A stretch of DNA of 64,000 bases from Fimbriimonadales bacterium. GTDB taxonomy: Bacteria; Armatimonadota; Fimbriimonadia; Fimbriimonadales; ATM1. The position numbers and the translations under genes are program-made. A model generated the notes under the pieces. That model was not told the DNA's origin and did not search any database. It was given only the letters and a program-made list of their open reading frames with translations. Of this stretch, positions 1-10,764 are shown one piece after another (the stretch's first letter is position 1; each line of letters begins with the position of its first letter). The DNA is taken from positions 186,001-250,000 of the forward strand of contig DATMAR010000007.1 of NCBI GenBank assembly GCA_035559795.1, written 5' to 3'.

Positions 1-456
1 CGTTTTCGGGCGAACGACAATACGCGGACTATTCGCAAAAAGTGCAACGATCAAAATTCCCGCAGATTGCGCGAAGGCAATCGGGTCTTCCAAGGTTCCT
101 ATTGCCATCGCATTTGCAAATACTAATGCGGCTGCAGCAATTGCGCCGGTCGCTAACGGGTTACTGCCTCGTTTCGCTACAGCATAAACCAGCGGTGCGA
201 CAACAATAAGCCCGAAGAAATGTAGCCATCCTGAGTACGCGAGAGCAGCGGAGATGGCGAGAGAGTCCAATCCAGCAACTAATCCCGCAAATGCCGGATT
301 CGTTTTCTTCTTCGATTCCACGAGAAATGCAACCGCCGCATAGGTGGCAGTCAGCACACCGATTATCCAAGCGATCTCCATGGGGGGTTGACCGAACCAT
401 CTGGAGACGGCAAATAACCCGATTGCCGCGACAAGACGACAGGCGAACTCGTACAT
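1..456 (-). CDS. Integral membrane protein, partial (C-terminus beyond window edge)
   Basis: The reading frame opens with ATG at 456 and runs without a stop to the window edge, giving 152 N-terminal residues. About six hydrophobic segments can be seen (near residues 5-21, 26-45, 55-75, 77-92, 100-120, 128-143), followed by a basic stretch, so it is a polytopic inner-membrane protein or the membrane sensor part of a larger signalling protein. No catalytic motif is visible in the part present. It is divergent from the BON lipoprotein at 534. Family not recognised; the coding assignment rests on the uninterrupted frame and the regular alternation of hydrophobic helices. Confidence 0.65.
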   Translation of the reverse strand, partial: MYEFACRLVAAIGLFAVSRWFGQPPMEIAWIIGVLTATYAAVAFLVESKKKTNPAFAGLVAGLDSLAISAALAYSGWLHFFGLIVVAPLVYAVAKRGSNPLATGAIAAAALVFANAMAIGTLEDPIAFAQSAGILIVALFANSPRIVVRPKT

Positions 457-520
457 CTTTAAGTTCTTTATCGGAGGCTGAACTCAGCCCGTTAGGGTAG
501 CCAAGTTGGGTAGTCTTCTA

Positions 521-526
521 TAAAAT
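521..526 (+). promoter_or_regulatory. -10 element of a leaderless promoter (BON lipoprotein)
   Basis: TAAAAT at 521-526 is followed by exactly 7 nt and then ATG at 534, so transcription would begin at the start codon. No Shine-Dalgarno sequence precedes the ATG. This spacing recurs at many genes in the window. Confidence 0.5.
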
Positions 527-533
527 GACGGGA

Positions 534-965
534 ATGACTTGGGTAGCGGTGGTCGCTCTTTTGTTATACGCATTCGTAACCGGTTGCGAGGACATGCAAG
601 GCGACAATATCGCAAAGGAAAGCCCTTCCTTGGAAAAGCCCCCCGCTCAAAAAGAAAGCGAAACTTCCACGAAACAGGCTTACGAGAAAGGGCTCGAAAT
701 CGGAAAACAAATGACGTACAAACAGGGGAGTGAAGCGACTCAAGAATTGGCAGACGCCATCATCAGGGGAAAAGTGCATGCTGGTCTAAAAGTCGCAGAA
801 GTAGACAGAAGCGGATTCGAGGTGATTGTCAAAAACGGAGTAATCGAACTGAAAGGAAAAGCCGCTTCGGAAATTCAGAAAGCGAAAGCCGAAGGAGTTG
901 CAGTCGGTGTTATCGGAGACGAAAAAAAAGTAAAGAATAACTTAACGATCGAAGGTGATTCATAG
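534..965 (+). CDS. BON-domain lipoprotein
   Basis: A 143-residue exported protein. A hydrophobic signal peptide ends in a lipobox (Val-Thr-Gly-Cys, Cys18), so the mature protein should be lipid-anchored. Residues about 80-143 have the BON fold signature: alternating beta strands with a central NGVIELKG segment, a domain that binds phospholipids or attaches osmotic-shock proteins to membranes. The linker is rich in Lys, Glu and Gln. ATG at 525 is also in frame, but 534 is preferred because a TAAAAT -10 element lies exactly 7 nt upstream and would give a leaderless message. The next gene starts on the base after this stop codon, so the two are probably co-transcribed. Exact role unknown. Confidence 0.8.
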   Translation: MTWVAVVALLLYAFVTGCEDMQGDNIAKESPSLEKPPAQKESETSTKQAYEKGLEIGKQMTYKQGSEATQELADAIIRGKVHAGLKVAEVDRSGFEVIVKNGVIELKGKAASEIQKAKAEGVAVGVIGDEKKVKNNLTIEGDS

Positions 966-2471
<1,506 letters not shown>

Positions 2472-2474
2472 ACT

Positions 2475-3185
2475 ATGAATCCGTCGGAAACTCTCCAAAA
2501 ACTCTCGCAAGCGATACAGCAAATCCGTTCCGGATTGGAGAATGCATCGGTTCTTTTGCCTGTACTCGATACGATTAGCGCTAAGGCGAAAGAGGCGGAG
2601 GAACTCGAGGAACGCATCAAAGACCTCGAAGCGCGAGGAACCGCAGCGAAAGAAGCGTTGGAAAAATTCGAAGACGCATTAGCGAAAGCGATTCGAAAAG
2701 CGAACGAAGAGACGGTGAATCCGCAATTCGATCTCGATACGCGTTTGAATTTAATGGATGTCTTTCGCAAGGCATTTTCGGAATTGGCGAATGTCGGAAT
2801 AAGAGTGTGGATTCCAAAGGTAGGAGAACCTATTGACCCGGAAAAGCATCTCGTGAGAGGGCGCGCTGAAAACGGTGGATACAGCGACGAGGTTGCGGAT
2901 GTTTTGACATGGGGTTTTCGATTCCCCACCGGATTGCATCAACATGCAGAAGTATTAGTAGGAAATCTTTCACGAGTAGAAGAAACATCCGAAAAAGAAG
3001 AGGAACCCGTCGGACCGGGGGGGATTCCTCAACCGAAAGCAGGAATTTCTATGGTTCTCGATGAAGAAACAGATTCTGACGAATCTGAAGCAGCCACCTC
3101 GCAGAAAAAAGGAAAAACTGCCGAAGAGGATTTGTTCGAAAAACTCCGAGAAGCGGCACAGAAAAACACGCAGAAGCGTTCGTAG
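2475..3185 (+). CDS. GrpE-like coiled-coil protein
   Basis: A 236-residue cytoplasmic protein. Residues about 1-75 form a charged coiled coil; residues about 100-165 hold a small beta domain with the segment VGEPIDPEKHLV and a later strand LTWGFRF. These resemble the dimerisation helix and beta domain of GrpE nucleotide-exchange factors (compare the GEPFDPxxHEAV motif). The C-terminal 70 residues are acidic and of low complexity. A divergent GrpE or an accessory DnaK cofactor is the best guess, but the similarity was judged by eye only. Third gene of the 534-3185 cluster, with no dnaK nearby. Confidence 0.6.
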   Translation: MNPSETLQKLSQAIQQIRSGLENASVLLPVLDTISAKAKEAEELEERIKDLEARGTAAKEALEKFEDALAKAIRKANEETVNPQFDLDTRLNLMDVFRKAFSELANVGIRVWIPKVGEPIDPEKHLVRGRAENGGYSDEVADVLTWGFRFPTGLHQHAEVLVGNLSRVEETSEKEEEPVGPGGIPQPKAGISMVLDEETDSDESEAATSQKKGKTAEEDLFEKLREAAQKNTQKRS

Positions 3186-3220
3186 AGAAAAATCATTCTT
3201 CGCGCTCTTAGAAGCTTAAT

Positions 3221-3787
3221 TCAATCGTGATACGAAAGTTGTTTCACGAGCATCTTGTATCCCCCACCTTCTACCGGCTCGAAAATGTTGCAGTGGTCCA
3301 TCTCACCTCCGTATACATGAAGGGTTATCGCTAAACGAGAGGGGTCGCAATTAGAAATCGTGTGATACTCGAAGGGGGGGATTAGACTGCCCGCACTACC
3401 CACTCCCGCAAAAACCGATCCCTTCGGTGCGAAATAATACAAATCGTTTTTCTTCTCGAGTAATTCGTATTGAACCACTTCCAATTCCCCTTCTAAAACC
3501 CCTTCCACACACCACATTCCAGAATGGTCATGCAAAGCAGTTCCTTGCCCCGGAGCCCAGACCATCGCAAGAGCAGTGTAACCGTATTCAGGACTTCGAT
3601 GGAGAAGACGTCGAGCGTACGTACCTTCGATAGGCTTTCGAAACTGCTCGGGGAGGTCGAACGCTTTTTCAGCGACCAAACGCTTGAGAGCCTGCTTTAC
3701 GGCTTCCGTAACCCGATGAACATTCCCCAAAGAAACTGCGTCGTCTAAGGCTCGAATAAGCGTGCTCTTACCGGTGAAGGTGACCAT
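3221..3787 (-). CDS. Cysteine dioxygenase / 3-mercaptopropionate dioxygenase family cupin
   Basis: A 188-residue cupin that probably oxidises a small thiol (cysteine or 3-mercaptopropionate) to its sulfinate with O2 and Fe(II). The first cupin motif reads HDHSGMWCVEGVLEGELE, giving two iron-binding His; the third His follows in EYHTISN. The G-x-GT-x-LHDH lead-in matches the cysteine dioxygenase type I family. The substrate cannot be settled from the motif alone. The ATG at 3787 follows a clear AAGGAAGAG ribosome site and a TATAAT box (3818-3813), so this gene has a normal short leader. Its Pro-Pro pair (3374-3380) is written as a C7 run on the coding strand. Confidence 0.85.
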   Translation of the reverse strand: MVTFTGKSTLIRALDDAVSLGNVHRVTEAVKQALKRLVAEKAFDLPEQFRKPIEGTYARRLLHRSPEYGYTALAMVWAPGQGTALHDHSGMWCVEGVLEGELEVVQYELLEKKNDLYYFAPKGSVFAGVGSAGSLIPPFEYHTISNCDPSRLAITLHVYGGEMDHCNIFEPVEGGGYKMLVKQLSYHD

Positions 3788-3812
3788 ATCTCTTCCTTTC
3801 CGAGACGAACGT

Positions 3813-3818
3813 ATTATA
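3813..3818 (-). promoter_or_regulatory. -10 box of the cysteine dioxygenase-like gene
   Basis: Perfect TATAAT on the minus strand about 25 nt upstream of the ATG at 3787. No convincing -35 hexamer was seen. The 3788-3951 spacer otherwise holds only a 6-bp inverted repeat (GGAGCA/TGCTCC near 3857-3872), a possible weak terminator. Confidence 0.5.
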
Positions 3819-3951
3819 ACCCGAGTTTTTATGTGGGGAAAAAAATAAAGGCTGGGAGCATCCTTGCTCCGTCCTCCGTTACCACCAAATCCTTAGGTGA
3901 CAGCCTCAATTATTATAGACGACAGAAATACGGAATTGCAACGCGTTTTTT

Positions 3952-4326
3952 TCAAACCGCCGCCCATTGCAAGCGTGGAGGCTGGCTGTGGGTAACCCCG
4001 AGAAGGTGGAGCGGTCCCGGGCTTTTCGACCATACCGAGCGATGACGGTTCCAAAAGACCGTGTAAACGAGACTGCCATCAGCGCTTCTTCGCCATCGGT
4101 TCTCGCCACGTCCCGTTACGAGCATCACATAGCACGAGGCGGGTATGCACACATCCTCATAAAAGGCGTACGCGCGGTCCAAGACGATTTCACCACTGTC
4201 GAGAAACGCGCTGTCGTCCGCGAGAAGATGCCCTCGCAGGTTCGCTTTAAGGACTCCCTGATTTTGGAGAAGAACGAATTCCTTTTGTGGGTCTTCGTTT
4301 CTTTCGACACCGACGATTCGCAACAT
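3952..4326 (-). CDS. Lamin-tail-domain-like hypothetical protein
   Basis: A 124-residue protein with beta-strand texture. The order of segments ('ERNEDPQKEFVLLQN', then 'LRGHLLADDSAF', 'IPASCYVMLVTG', and a WSKSPGPLHLL segment) resembles the immunoglobulin-like lamin tail domain (LTD): E-x-V-x-L-x-N, G-W-x-L-x-D, and a late W-N/S-x-x-G-D-x-L-L. No signal peptide or membrane segment is visible. It stands alone, downstream of the restriction cassette and on the same strand. No ribosome site precedes the ATG. The coding assignment rests on the domain-like pattern and the unbroken frame; function unknown. Confidence 0.55.
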   Translation of the reverse strand: MLRIVGVERNEDPQKEFVLLQNQGVLKANLRGHLLADDSAFLDSGEIVLDRAYAFYEDVCIPASCYVMLVTGRGENRWRRSADGSLVYTVFWNRHRSVWSKSPGPLHLLGVTHSQPPRLQWAAV

Positions 4327-4378
4327 TCAAAGAAGAAGACGATCATAAAAAGGCATAAGCAGCAAGATTCGACACAAA

Positions 4379-4936
4379 TCAATCAGATGTCAAGTGTTTA
4401 AAACATTTAACTGCTTTCTCTAATGTTCCTCCGTAAGGTTCAAGCCACTCATAAACCTTCTCAGGATAAACCGTAAGCCATGCTGTGTCCGAACCACGTC
4501 GTCCTCCATGTTGGGTTTGAATGCCAGGGACTTTCCCCCAATTATTTATCAATACAACCTTAGGAATAACCCAAGCATGTGCGTCGAATGGACTAATTCC
4601 TAAGCATATTACCAATTCATAATCTTGATCTCTAATTTGTTGAAACTTATAAAATCCATTAGCCCAAAGAGTGCTAAATTTAATTTCGACCTTTTTCCCA
4701 TTTACTAATCTATCGGAATCGCTATTTGGTGCATGTACGACATCAAAACCTTTAGCAGCCAGAAAACCTGCTAACAATCTTTCACCTATAGTTCCAACCT
4801 GACGAGACGGCCTCGTTTTTATCCATAGGAATGGGCTATCAATCCATGCTTCGTCTCCCTCTGCGTATTCTTCTTGCAACATGCGTGACAACTGAGCTAA
4901 TAGCATTACATCTGGGTCACTGATCAGTTTCTTCAT
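4379..4936 (-). CDS. Putative type II restriction endonuclease, PD-(D/E)XK fold
   Basis: A 185-residue protein overlapping the methyltransferase stop by 4 nt (ATGA). Residues 52-86 carry a plausible PD-(D/E)XK active site: E52 in an ERLLAGFLAAKG helix, D75, then E84-I-K86. The gene is visibly more AT-rich than its surroundings and lacks the G7/C7 tracts common elsewhere, consistent with acquisition by transfer. Directly coupled to a DNA methyltransferase, it most likely cleaves the same unmethylated site. The recognition sequence cannot be read from the gene. No family name is offered; the assignment rests on the motif and the operon partner. Confidence 0.7.
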   Translation of the reverse strand: MKKLISDPDVMLLAQLSRMLQEEYAEGDEAWIDSPFLWIKTRPSRQVGTIGERLLAGFLAAKGFDVVHAPNSDSDRLVNGKKVEIKFSTLWANGFYKFQQIRDQDYELVICLGISPFDAHAWVIPKVVLINNWGKVPGIQTQHGGRRGSDTAWLTVYPEKVYEWLEPYGGTLEKAVKCFKHLTSD

Positions 4937-5829
4937 GTGATTTTAGAAAATAGGTTTTTTTCTTTTGATATGCCCAATTTTTTTTCTGTAATACCATAAA
5001 GTCCCGGATTCGCAAAAGCAAGTCGTTTCATCATAACACGAATCGCTTCGATGTTATTGTCAATCAAAACACAAAAGCGCCCAAGCCGAACTGCAGCTTC
5101 ACCCAAAGTCCCACTTCCAGCAAAGAAGTCAAGAAGCCAATCACCAGGGTTCGAATGAACACGTACAATTCTTGAAATAATACTAAGAGGTTTTTGCGTT
5201 GGGTAGCCGGTTTTTTCCTTTCCCCCAGGACTCACAATCGTATTCCACCAAGTATCCGTTGGCGTTTTTCCTCTTGCCGCCTTTTCGGGACCCACGAGTC
5301 CCGGTGCGAGGTAAGGGATTCTGTCTATTTCGTCGTAATGGAAAATGTAATTTTCGGGATCTTTCGCATACCAAAGGATGTTGTCGTGTTTAGGCGACCA
5401 CTTTTTCTGTGTTCGCGCTCCGTAATCGTACGCCCAAATGATTTCGTTCATAAAGGATTCGCGTCCGAATATTGAATCGATCAATATCTTGCAATAATGA
5501 ACTTCTCTATAATCGATGTGAAAGAAAAAACTGCCGTTAGGGGTCAAAAGACGATACGCCTCACAGATGCGCGGCTCGAGAAATTCCAGGTAATCATCGA
5601 AAATATCTATATACGCACGCTTGCCGACGGGAATGGTGCGATACCTTCTTCCTCCGAACCCTGTACGGTCTCCTTTCTCGTCTCTTACCGTTTTGATTTG
5701 CGTCCTTGCCTGAACTTTTCCTGTATTGAACGGCGGGTCTATATAGATGAGAGAAAAGGACTCGTCAGGCAATTTAGAGAGAACCTGTAAATTGTCACCG
5801 TAATGGATTTGGATGGATGGGTTTTTCAT
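4933..5829 (-). CDS. Site-specific DNA methyltransferase, beta class (N6-adenine or N4-cytosine)
   Basis: A 298-residue AdoMet-dependent methyltransferase. Catalytic motif IV DPPF is at residues 31-34 (preceded by SLIYI), and AdoMet-binding motif I (DFFAGSGT) is near residue 235, so the IV-before-I order marks the beta class. A DPPF motif allows adenine or cytosine amino methylation. ATG at 5829 is preferred because family members usually begin about ten residues before the GDNL segment; ATG 5862 and TTG 5886 are in-frame alternatives, and none has a strong ribosome site. It lies between the HNH gene and the nuclease gene, overlapping the latter by 4 nt. Its Gly-Gly is not written as G7. Confidence 0.9.
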   Translation of the reverse strand: MKNPSIQIHYGDNLQVLSKLPDESFSLIYIDPPFNTGKVQARTQIKTVRDEKGDRTGFGGRRYRTIPVGKRAYIDIFDDYLEFLEPRICEAYRLLTPNGSFFFHIDYREVHYCKILIDSIFGRESFMNEIIWAYDYGARTQKKWSPKHDNILWYAKDPENYIFHYDEIDRIPYLAPGLVGPEKAARGKTPTDTWWNTIVSPGGKEKTGYPTQKPLSIISRIVRVHSNPGDWLLDFFAGSGTLGEAAVRLGRFCVLIDNNIEAIRVMMKRLAFANPGLYGITEKKLGISKEKNLFSKIT

Positions 5830-5896
5830 TTTTTCCCAGAGCGGAATAATTTTACCTTGCATCACTAGCCCAAGGCTATACCACAAACAACCGAAA

Positions 5897-6583
5897 TCAT
5901 ATAAGAGGCGTTGATGATATGTTATAAGAGAATGCTTTCCTGATCAAACCTTCTTCGTTTACTCTAATCATAAATAAAAGCCGATTATAAAACACAAGTT
6001 GCCAATCGGAAAAATCAGGAACCTCACTCAAAATCATTACTCTATAGGCAAGAGTAATACCTCCCACAAAAAAGGGGCCATTATATCCTGGCGTGTACCA
6101 TGTGTTGTTACACACTTTCTCATTTTCTTCTAGGTTATATCCCCACCATTTATAATCAAGGTTTGGATTTAAAATTTTTTTCTGGTGGCGAAAATATAAC
6201 CCTCGTACTATCCATTTCAATCCCGCTAAGATACGGCCAGCATCAGCTTGCACTCTACAACAAATGCCATATGGAGTTAGAACGGGCTCGTTTATATTCA
6301 TTGTGCGAAGTATCTGTTTCCCTGGAGAATTTCTATCCTCACAAAGCGCGGCGCGAGTTGCCTTATCGAATTGTCCATGCAATCGAAAAATACTATTTGT
6401 TTCGACTCGAAATGCAAACACGTCGCGTAGATATTCGTCGTCCAACGATTTCTTTTGTTGACATTCGTTGCAGCATGGAACCGTAACGCACGAATTTTTA
6501 TCGATTAAAAGACACTTCGGGACGACATGGTCTTTTGACTTAGCTGGCGCGCCACAGTATGCACAAAAACAACCTAGCTGCAT
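5897..6583 (-). CDS. HNH endonuclease-like protein, overlapping nrdJ
   Basis: A 228-residue protein with an N-terminal HNH/zinc-binding module: CxxC (C7, C10), a DHVVPK segment with the catalytic-type Asp-His (D18, H19), and a second Cys pair in CCNECQQKK. The remaining 180 residues match no family recognised by eye. ATG at 6583 overlaps the nrdJ stop by 10 nt, which suggests translational coupling; longer in-frame starts (6652, 6610) lie deep inside nrdJ and are less likely. Together with the methyltransferase and the PD-(D/E)XK gene it forms a three-gene nuclease cassette. It could be a second restriction activity, a nicking enzyme or an unrelated homing-type nuclease. Confidence 0.75.
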   Translation of the reverse strand: MQLGCFCAYCGAPAKSKDHVVPKCLLIDKNSCVTVPCCNECQQKKSLDDEYLRDVFAFRVETNSIFRLHGQFDKATRAALCEDRNSPGKQILRTMNINEPVLTPYGICCRVQADAGRILAGLKWIVRGLYFRHQKKILNPNLDYKWWGYNLEENEKVCNNTWYTPGYNGPFFVGGITLAYRVMILSEVPDFSDWQLVFYNRLLFMIRVNEEGLIRKAFSYNISSTPLI

Positions 6584-9500
6584 CCGCTCGTCGCTCCGCA
6601 CGAAACGCATTTCAGGCAGGTCCCATTTCGCACCAATGTGAACTGGCCGCATTCGCTGCAGGGGTCGCCTTCATAGCCTTTCATCCGAGCGTTGTGAATT
6701 TTCGTGCTCAAATCATCCACCGGACTCAAATACAAAGTAGACTGCACCTGCGCCCCCCCCAATGTACTCGCGGAATCCGAACCCGATAGAAAAACATTCG
6801 GCAAGATGGTCTGCGGGTTATTAGAAACCGACGCTTTCGAAGAAGGACCATTGGAGCCGTGCGTCACTCGAAATCCCTTTCCCGTATGGTCTTCCCATGT
6901 CTGTCCCGGAATATGAGGAGACATGTGGTGTTCGTCCACGACCTCTTCCTCTGTGAATTCGGGCACTTCCTCTGCAGGACGACCGATCGTGTCTCCGCGC
7001 AAATCTTCATGGATCACCTGCATGAAATCCGTTCGTCCTAAATACGTAACCGCCAACTCTCGGAAAAGATAATCTATGACGGAAGTCGCCATTTTGATAT
7101 GGTCGTGTCCTGTAACTACGCCGTTCGGTTCGAAACGCGTAAACACGAACGCATCCACGAACTCTTCGAGAGGAACACCGTACTGCAACCCGAGAGAAAT
7201 CGCAATCGCGAAGCAGTTCATCAAACTTCGGAACGCAGCCCCCTCTCGATGCATGTCTATGAAAATTTCGCCGAGTGTTCCATCCTCGTATTCTCCCGTT
7301 CTCAGATAGACTTTGTGCCCCCCCACTCGCGCCTTTTGCGTATACCCTTTGCGTCGCGCAGGCAAAACACGGCGTTTCGCAATATAACGAAACACCAATT
7401 TCTGTGCCGCTTGCGCGATGGAAGTGTGCTCTCCATCGATCTCAGCGATCGCCGCCGCTACTTCGTCCGCTGCTGTATTGAGGGGCTGACTCAACTTCGA
7501 ACCGTCTCGATATAGCGCAACCGCTTTCAAACCTAACTTCCATGAAAGCATGTACGCTTTGCGCACGTCTTCCACAGTCGCAAACGAAGGAAGATTGATG
7601 GTTTTGCTAATCGCTCCGGAGATGAACGGTTGCGCTGCTGCCATTTGTCGAATGTGTCCTTCCGTCGAGATGAATCGCGTACCGTTCTTACCGCTTCGAT
7701 TCGCGCAATCGAAAACCGGATAATGTTCCGGCTTCAAATGAGGAGCACCTTCGATTCCCATTTTTCCGCAAACATATAGATTCGCCTTTTCGATTTCTTC
7801 TTCGGAAAAACCCAACGCCTTGAGCATGTCGAAATTCCAATCATTGAGTTGCTCTTCTGTAAAGCCCAGTTTCGACATACAGAATTCCTTTCCCAAAACA
7901 TGCTGATTGAAGGCGAATCTCAAATCGAATGCGGTTTTCAAGGCCTCTTCCAAGCGTTCTAACGCTTCGTCCGTAAAGCCTTTTTGACGAAGTTCCTCGT
8001 GAGAAATCGCAGGGGAGCCCACGAGCGTAGCATGACCCATGCAGTATTTCACGATATCGTCAATTTCATCCATGCTGTAGCCCAACCGTCTCAAAGCGAT
8101 GGGAACGGATTGGTTGATGACCTTGAAATATCCCCCCCCTGCGAGTTTCTTGAACTTCACCAACGCGAAATCCGGCTCGATACCTGTCGTGTCGCAATCC
8201 ATCAATAGTCCTATAGTGCCGGTGGGGGCGAGCACGGTAACTTGCGCATTTCGATATCCGTGTTTTTCACCCAGCTCTAACGCGCGGTCCCAGGCTTCCC
8301 TCGCCGCTTTGAGAAGTTCCGTAGGGCATTCGTCCGGGTCTATCCCGACTGGCTTGATCGAAAGTCCCTCGTATTCTTCCTTCGATGCGTTATAAGCAGC
8401 GCGGCGATGATTGCGAATCACGCGAAGCATCGCTTCCCGATTTTCTTCGAAATGCGTGAAAGGACTGAGTTCCGCAGCCATTTCCGCCGAAACCGCGTAA
8501 CTTTCCCCCCCTAAAATTGCCGTCAATGCCCCTGTTATCGCATTTCCTCGTGGGCTATCGTAAGGAATCCCCATGCGCATGAGAAGCGCACCGAGATTCG
8601 CATAACCCAATCCGAGCGTGCGATATTCGAACGAGTTGCGCGCAACTTCTTCGCTGGGATATTGCGCCATCAACACGCTGATTTCCAGCACAATCGTCCA
8701 CAACCGTATGGCATGACGATACGCCTCGATGTCGAATTCGCCTGTTTCGTCATCATAGAACTTCGCCAAATTCAAACTGGCTAAATTGCAAGCCGTATCG
8801 TCCAAAAACATATATTCGCTGCATGGATTGCTCGCACGAATACGCCCCCCCTCAGGACACGTGTGCCATTCGTTAATCGTCGTGTCGTATTGAACACCAG
8901 GGTCGGCGCACATCCACGCCGCATAACATATCTCGTCCCACAAATCCTTCGCTTTAACTGTTTTCGAAACGCGTCTATCCGTTCTCCAACGCAAATGCCA
9001 TTCGCGGTCTTCTTGCACGGCTTCCAAGAAATCGTTCGTAACACGAACGGAATTGTTCGAATTCTGTCCACTCACCGTGCGATAGGCTTCCGAAGTCCAA
9101 TCCGTGTCATAGGTCGGAAATTCGATGCTCCTGTATCCTTCTTTAGCGAGTTGAATCACTCGCTGAATATAATTAGCCGGGATTTGCGCAGCCTTCGCCA
9201 AGGCAATCGCTTCTCGCAAAACCTTGTTCTCTCGAGGGTCGAAAGGATTCTCCGCTTTTTCATTTTCAAAACATGCTTTCATGATTTGGTTGAGGTGATA
9301 AGCGGCAAGTTTCGAACCTGCAACCAAAGAAACCACCTTTTGCTCTTCGACGACCTTCCATTTCACGAACTCTTCGATGTCAGGATGGTCTATATCCAAA
9401 CACACCATCTTCGCGGCACGTCGTGTCGTTCCGCCGGATTTGATTGCACCCGCGCTCCTGTCACCGACGCGCAAAAAGGACATCAATCCGCTCGACTTAC

Positions 9501-10161
9501 CCCCCCCACTCAAAGGTTCGTTTTCACCACGGAGTGTCGAGAAATTCGTCCCGACTCCGCTTCCATATTTGAAAATTCGCGCCTCGCGAAGCCAAAGGTC
9601 CATAATGCCGCCAGGATTCACGAGGTCATCTTTGATGGACAAAATGAAACAAGCATGAGGCTGAGGACGCTCGTATGCGCTTTGACTCATGCGCACTTGG
9701 CCCGTTTCCGGTTCTACATAATAATGTCCTTGCGGTGGGCCTGCGATTTTATAAGCGTAATACAATCCCGTGTTGAACCATTGAGGGCTGTTCGGCGCAC
9801 CGATTTGCCGCGCCATCATCGCACAAAGTTCATCGTAAAACGCATCCGCATCCTCTTGGGTATCGAAATACCCGTATCGTTCACCCCAATCTTTCCAACA
9901 ACCCGCTAAACGATGAAAAACCTGTCGAGCGTCATTTTCCCCCCCGTATGTTCCGTCCTCTTTCGGAACTCCTGCTTTGCGGAAGTACTTATGCGCCAGA
10001 ATATCCGTCGCAACTTGTGACCAATCCGATGGAACAATCACATCATCCATGGAAAACACAACGGTTCCATCCGGATTGCGAATTTCAGATTTCCTTTTTG
10101 TGAACGAGATATTCGCGTACGGACCCTCTCCAGGTTTCGTATAAAAGCGTCGAATTTTCAT
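6574..10161 (-). CDS. nrdJ: Vitamin B12-dependent (class II) ribonucleotide reductase
   Basis: A 1195-residue adenosylcobalamin-dependent reductase making deoxyribonucleotides. The core active-site region [21 protein letters not shown] carries the substrate cysteine and the conserved Asn/Glu neighbourhood; [15 protein letters not shown] is the conserved downstream segment. The C-terminus ends in a zinc-ribbon-like CSECG...CLKCVSCG array that serves as the redox-active tail in long NrdJ proteins. It lies 18 nt behind nrdR, sharing its promoter. Seven G7/G8 tracts (6753, 7318, 8132, 8505, 8845, 9500, 9939), each in a Gly-Gly or Gly-Gly-Gly codon run, make this the gene richest in them. No cobalamin riboswitch was seen upstream. 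Confidence 0.97.
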   Translation of the reverse strand: MKIRRFYTKPGEGPYANISFTKRKSEIRNPDGTVVFSMDDVIVPSDWSQVATDILAHKYFRKAGVPKEDGTYGGENDARQVFHRLAGCWKDWGERYGYFDTQEDADAFYDELCAMMARQIGAPNSPQWFNTGLYYAYKIAGPPQGHYYVEPETGQVRMSQSAYERPQPHACFILSIKDDLVNPGGIMDLWLREARIFKYGSGVGTNFSTLRGENEPLSGGGKSSGLMSFLRVGDRSAGAIKSGGTTRRAAKMVCLDIDHPDIEEFVKWKVVEEQKVVSLVAGSKLAAYHLNQIMKACFENEKAENPFDPRENKVLREAIALAKAAQIPANYIQRVIQLAKEGYRSIEFPTYDTDWTSEAYRTVSGQNSNNSVRVTNDFLEAVQEDREWHLRWRTDRRVSKTVKAKDLWDEICYAAWMCADPGVQYDTTINEWHTCPEGGRIRASNPCSEYMFLDDTACNLASLNLAKFYDDETGEFDIEAYRHAIRLWTIVLEISVLMAQYPSEEVARNSFEYRTLGLGYANLGALLMRMGIPYDSPRGNAITGALTAILGGESYAVSAEMAAELSPFTHFEENREAMLRVIRNHRRAAYNASKEEYEGLSIKPVGIDPDECPTELLKAAREAWDRALELGEKHGYRNAQVTVLAPTGTIGLLMDCDTTGIEPDFALVKFKKLAGGGYFKVINQSVPIALRRLGYSMDEIDDIVKYCMGHATLVGSPAISHEELRQKGFTDEALERLEEALKTAFDLRFAFNQHVLGKEFCMSKLGFTEEQLNDWNFDMLKALGFSEEEIEKANLYVCGKMGIEGAPHLKPEHYPVFDCANRSGKNGTRFISTEGHIRQMAAAQPFISGAISKTINLPSFATVEDVRKAYMLSWKLGLKAVALYRDGSKLSQPLNTAADEVAAAIAEIDGEHTSIAQAAQKLVFRYIAKRRVLPARRKGYTQKARVGGHKVYLRTGEYEDGTLGEIFIDMHREGAAFRSLMNCFAIAISLGLQYGVPLEEFVDAFVFTRFEPNGVVTGHDHIKMATSVIDYLFRELAVTYLGRTDFMQVIHEDLRGDTIGRPAEEVPEFTEEEVVDEHHMSPHIPGQTWEDHTGKGFRVTHGSNGPSSKASVSNNPQTILPNVFLSGSDSASTLGGAQVQSTLYLSPVDDLSTKIHNARMKGYEGDPCSECGQFTLVRNGTCLKCVSCGATSGCS

Positions 10162-10179
10162 TTGATTTGCCTCCTTGGT

Positions 10180-10692
10180 TTATTGGGAATCCTGTGCCTT
10201 TTGAGAAAAGGTCAACAACGATGCATCACGTTTTCTTTTTGCGCGCCGTGTGAGCGCTTTCACGATCTCACCGAATTCCTCGGGCTCCTCGAACTCTTGG
10301 TACACACTCGCGAATCGAACATAAGCAACCGAATCAATCTCCGCCAACTTCTCTAATACCGCTTCGCCGATTGCCACCGAGGGAACTTCCATATCGTAGT
10401 TCTCCAAAAGCTTCTTCTCGACATCTTCTGCAGCGCTTTGCAAAACGGAAGTAGGGATGGGACGTTTTCTGCACGCAACCTTCATGCTTTCCAACACCTT
10501 TGCGATTTGAAAAGGTTCGCGCCGTCCATCTTTTTTCACCACGACGAGAGTCCGCTGTTCGACTTCCTCGAAAGTGGTGAACCGCTTTCCGCAGCGCACG
10601 CATTCTCTACGCCGCCGAATCGCTGCACCCTCCCGCGCGGGGCGGGAATCGATCACCTTATCGTCAGGGCAGCCACAAAACGGACAGGTCAT
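10180..10692 (-). CDS. nrdR: Transcriptional repressor NrdR
   Basis: A 170-residue zinc-ribbon/ATP-cone regulator of ribonucleotide reductase genes. C3, C6, C31 and C34 form the N-terminal DNA-binding zinc ribbon (CPFCG ... CVRCGKRF), with the RRRRECVRCGKRFTT signature intact; the ATP-cone follows (VVKKDGRREPFQIAKV and on). The C-terminal tail after residue about 150 is basic. Length and domain order are standard. As first gene of the nrdR-nrdJ operon, it probably represses its own operon when dATP is high. Confidence 0.97.
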   Translation of the reverse strand: MTCPFCGCPDDKVIDSRPAREGAAIRRRRECVRCGKRFTTFEEVEQRTLVVVKKDGRREPFQIAKVLESMKVACRKRPIPTSVLQSAAEDVEKKLLENYDMEVPSVAIGEAVLEKLAEIDSVAYVRFASVYQEFEEPEEFGEIVKALTRRAKRKRDASLLTFSQKAQDSQ

Positions 10693-10764
10693 AGATTACA
10701 AATTTCCTATGCTTCCTATGTCTTTCTTAGGTATCGGAGCAACCCAACATATGGAAGCACTTTC

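Noticed and set aside
3236-3251. parS-like sequence TTGTTTCACGAGCATC
   Set aside because: Only the left half matches TGTTTCACGTGAAACA; the palindrome is absent and it lies within a cupin coding sequence.
8863-9909. 348-residue open frame on the plus strand inside nrdJ
   Set aside because: It is the antisense shadow of a strongly conserved gene, has no domain features and no ribosome site.
10162-10692. Cobalamin riboswitch ahead of nrdJ or queG
   Set aside because: The spacers before nrdJ (18 nt) and queG (68 nt) are too short and have no B12 box.
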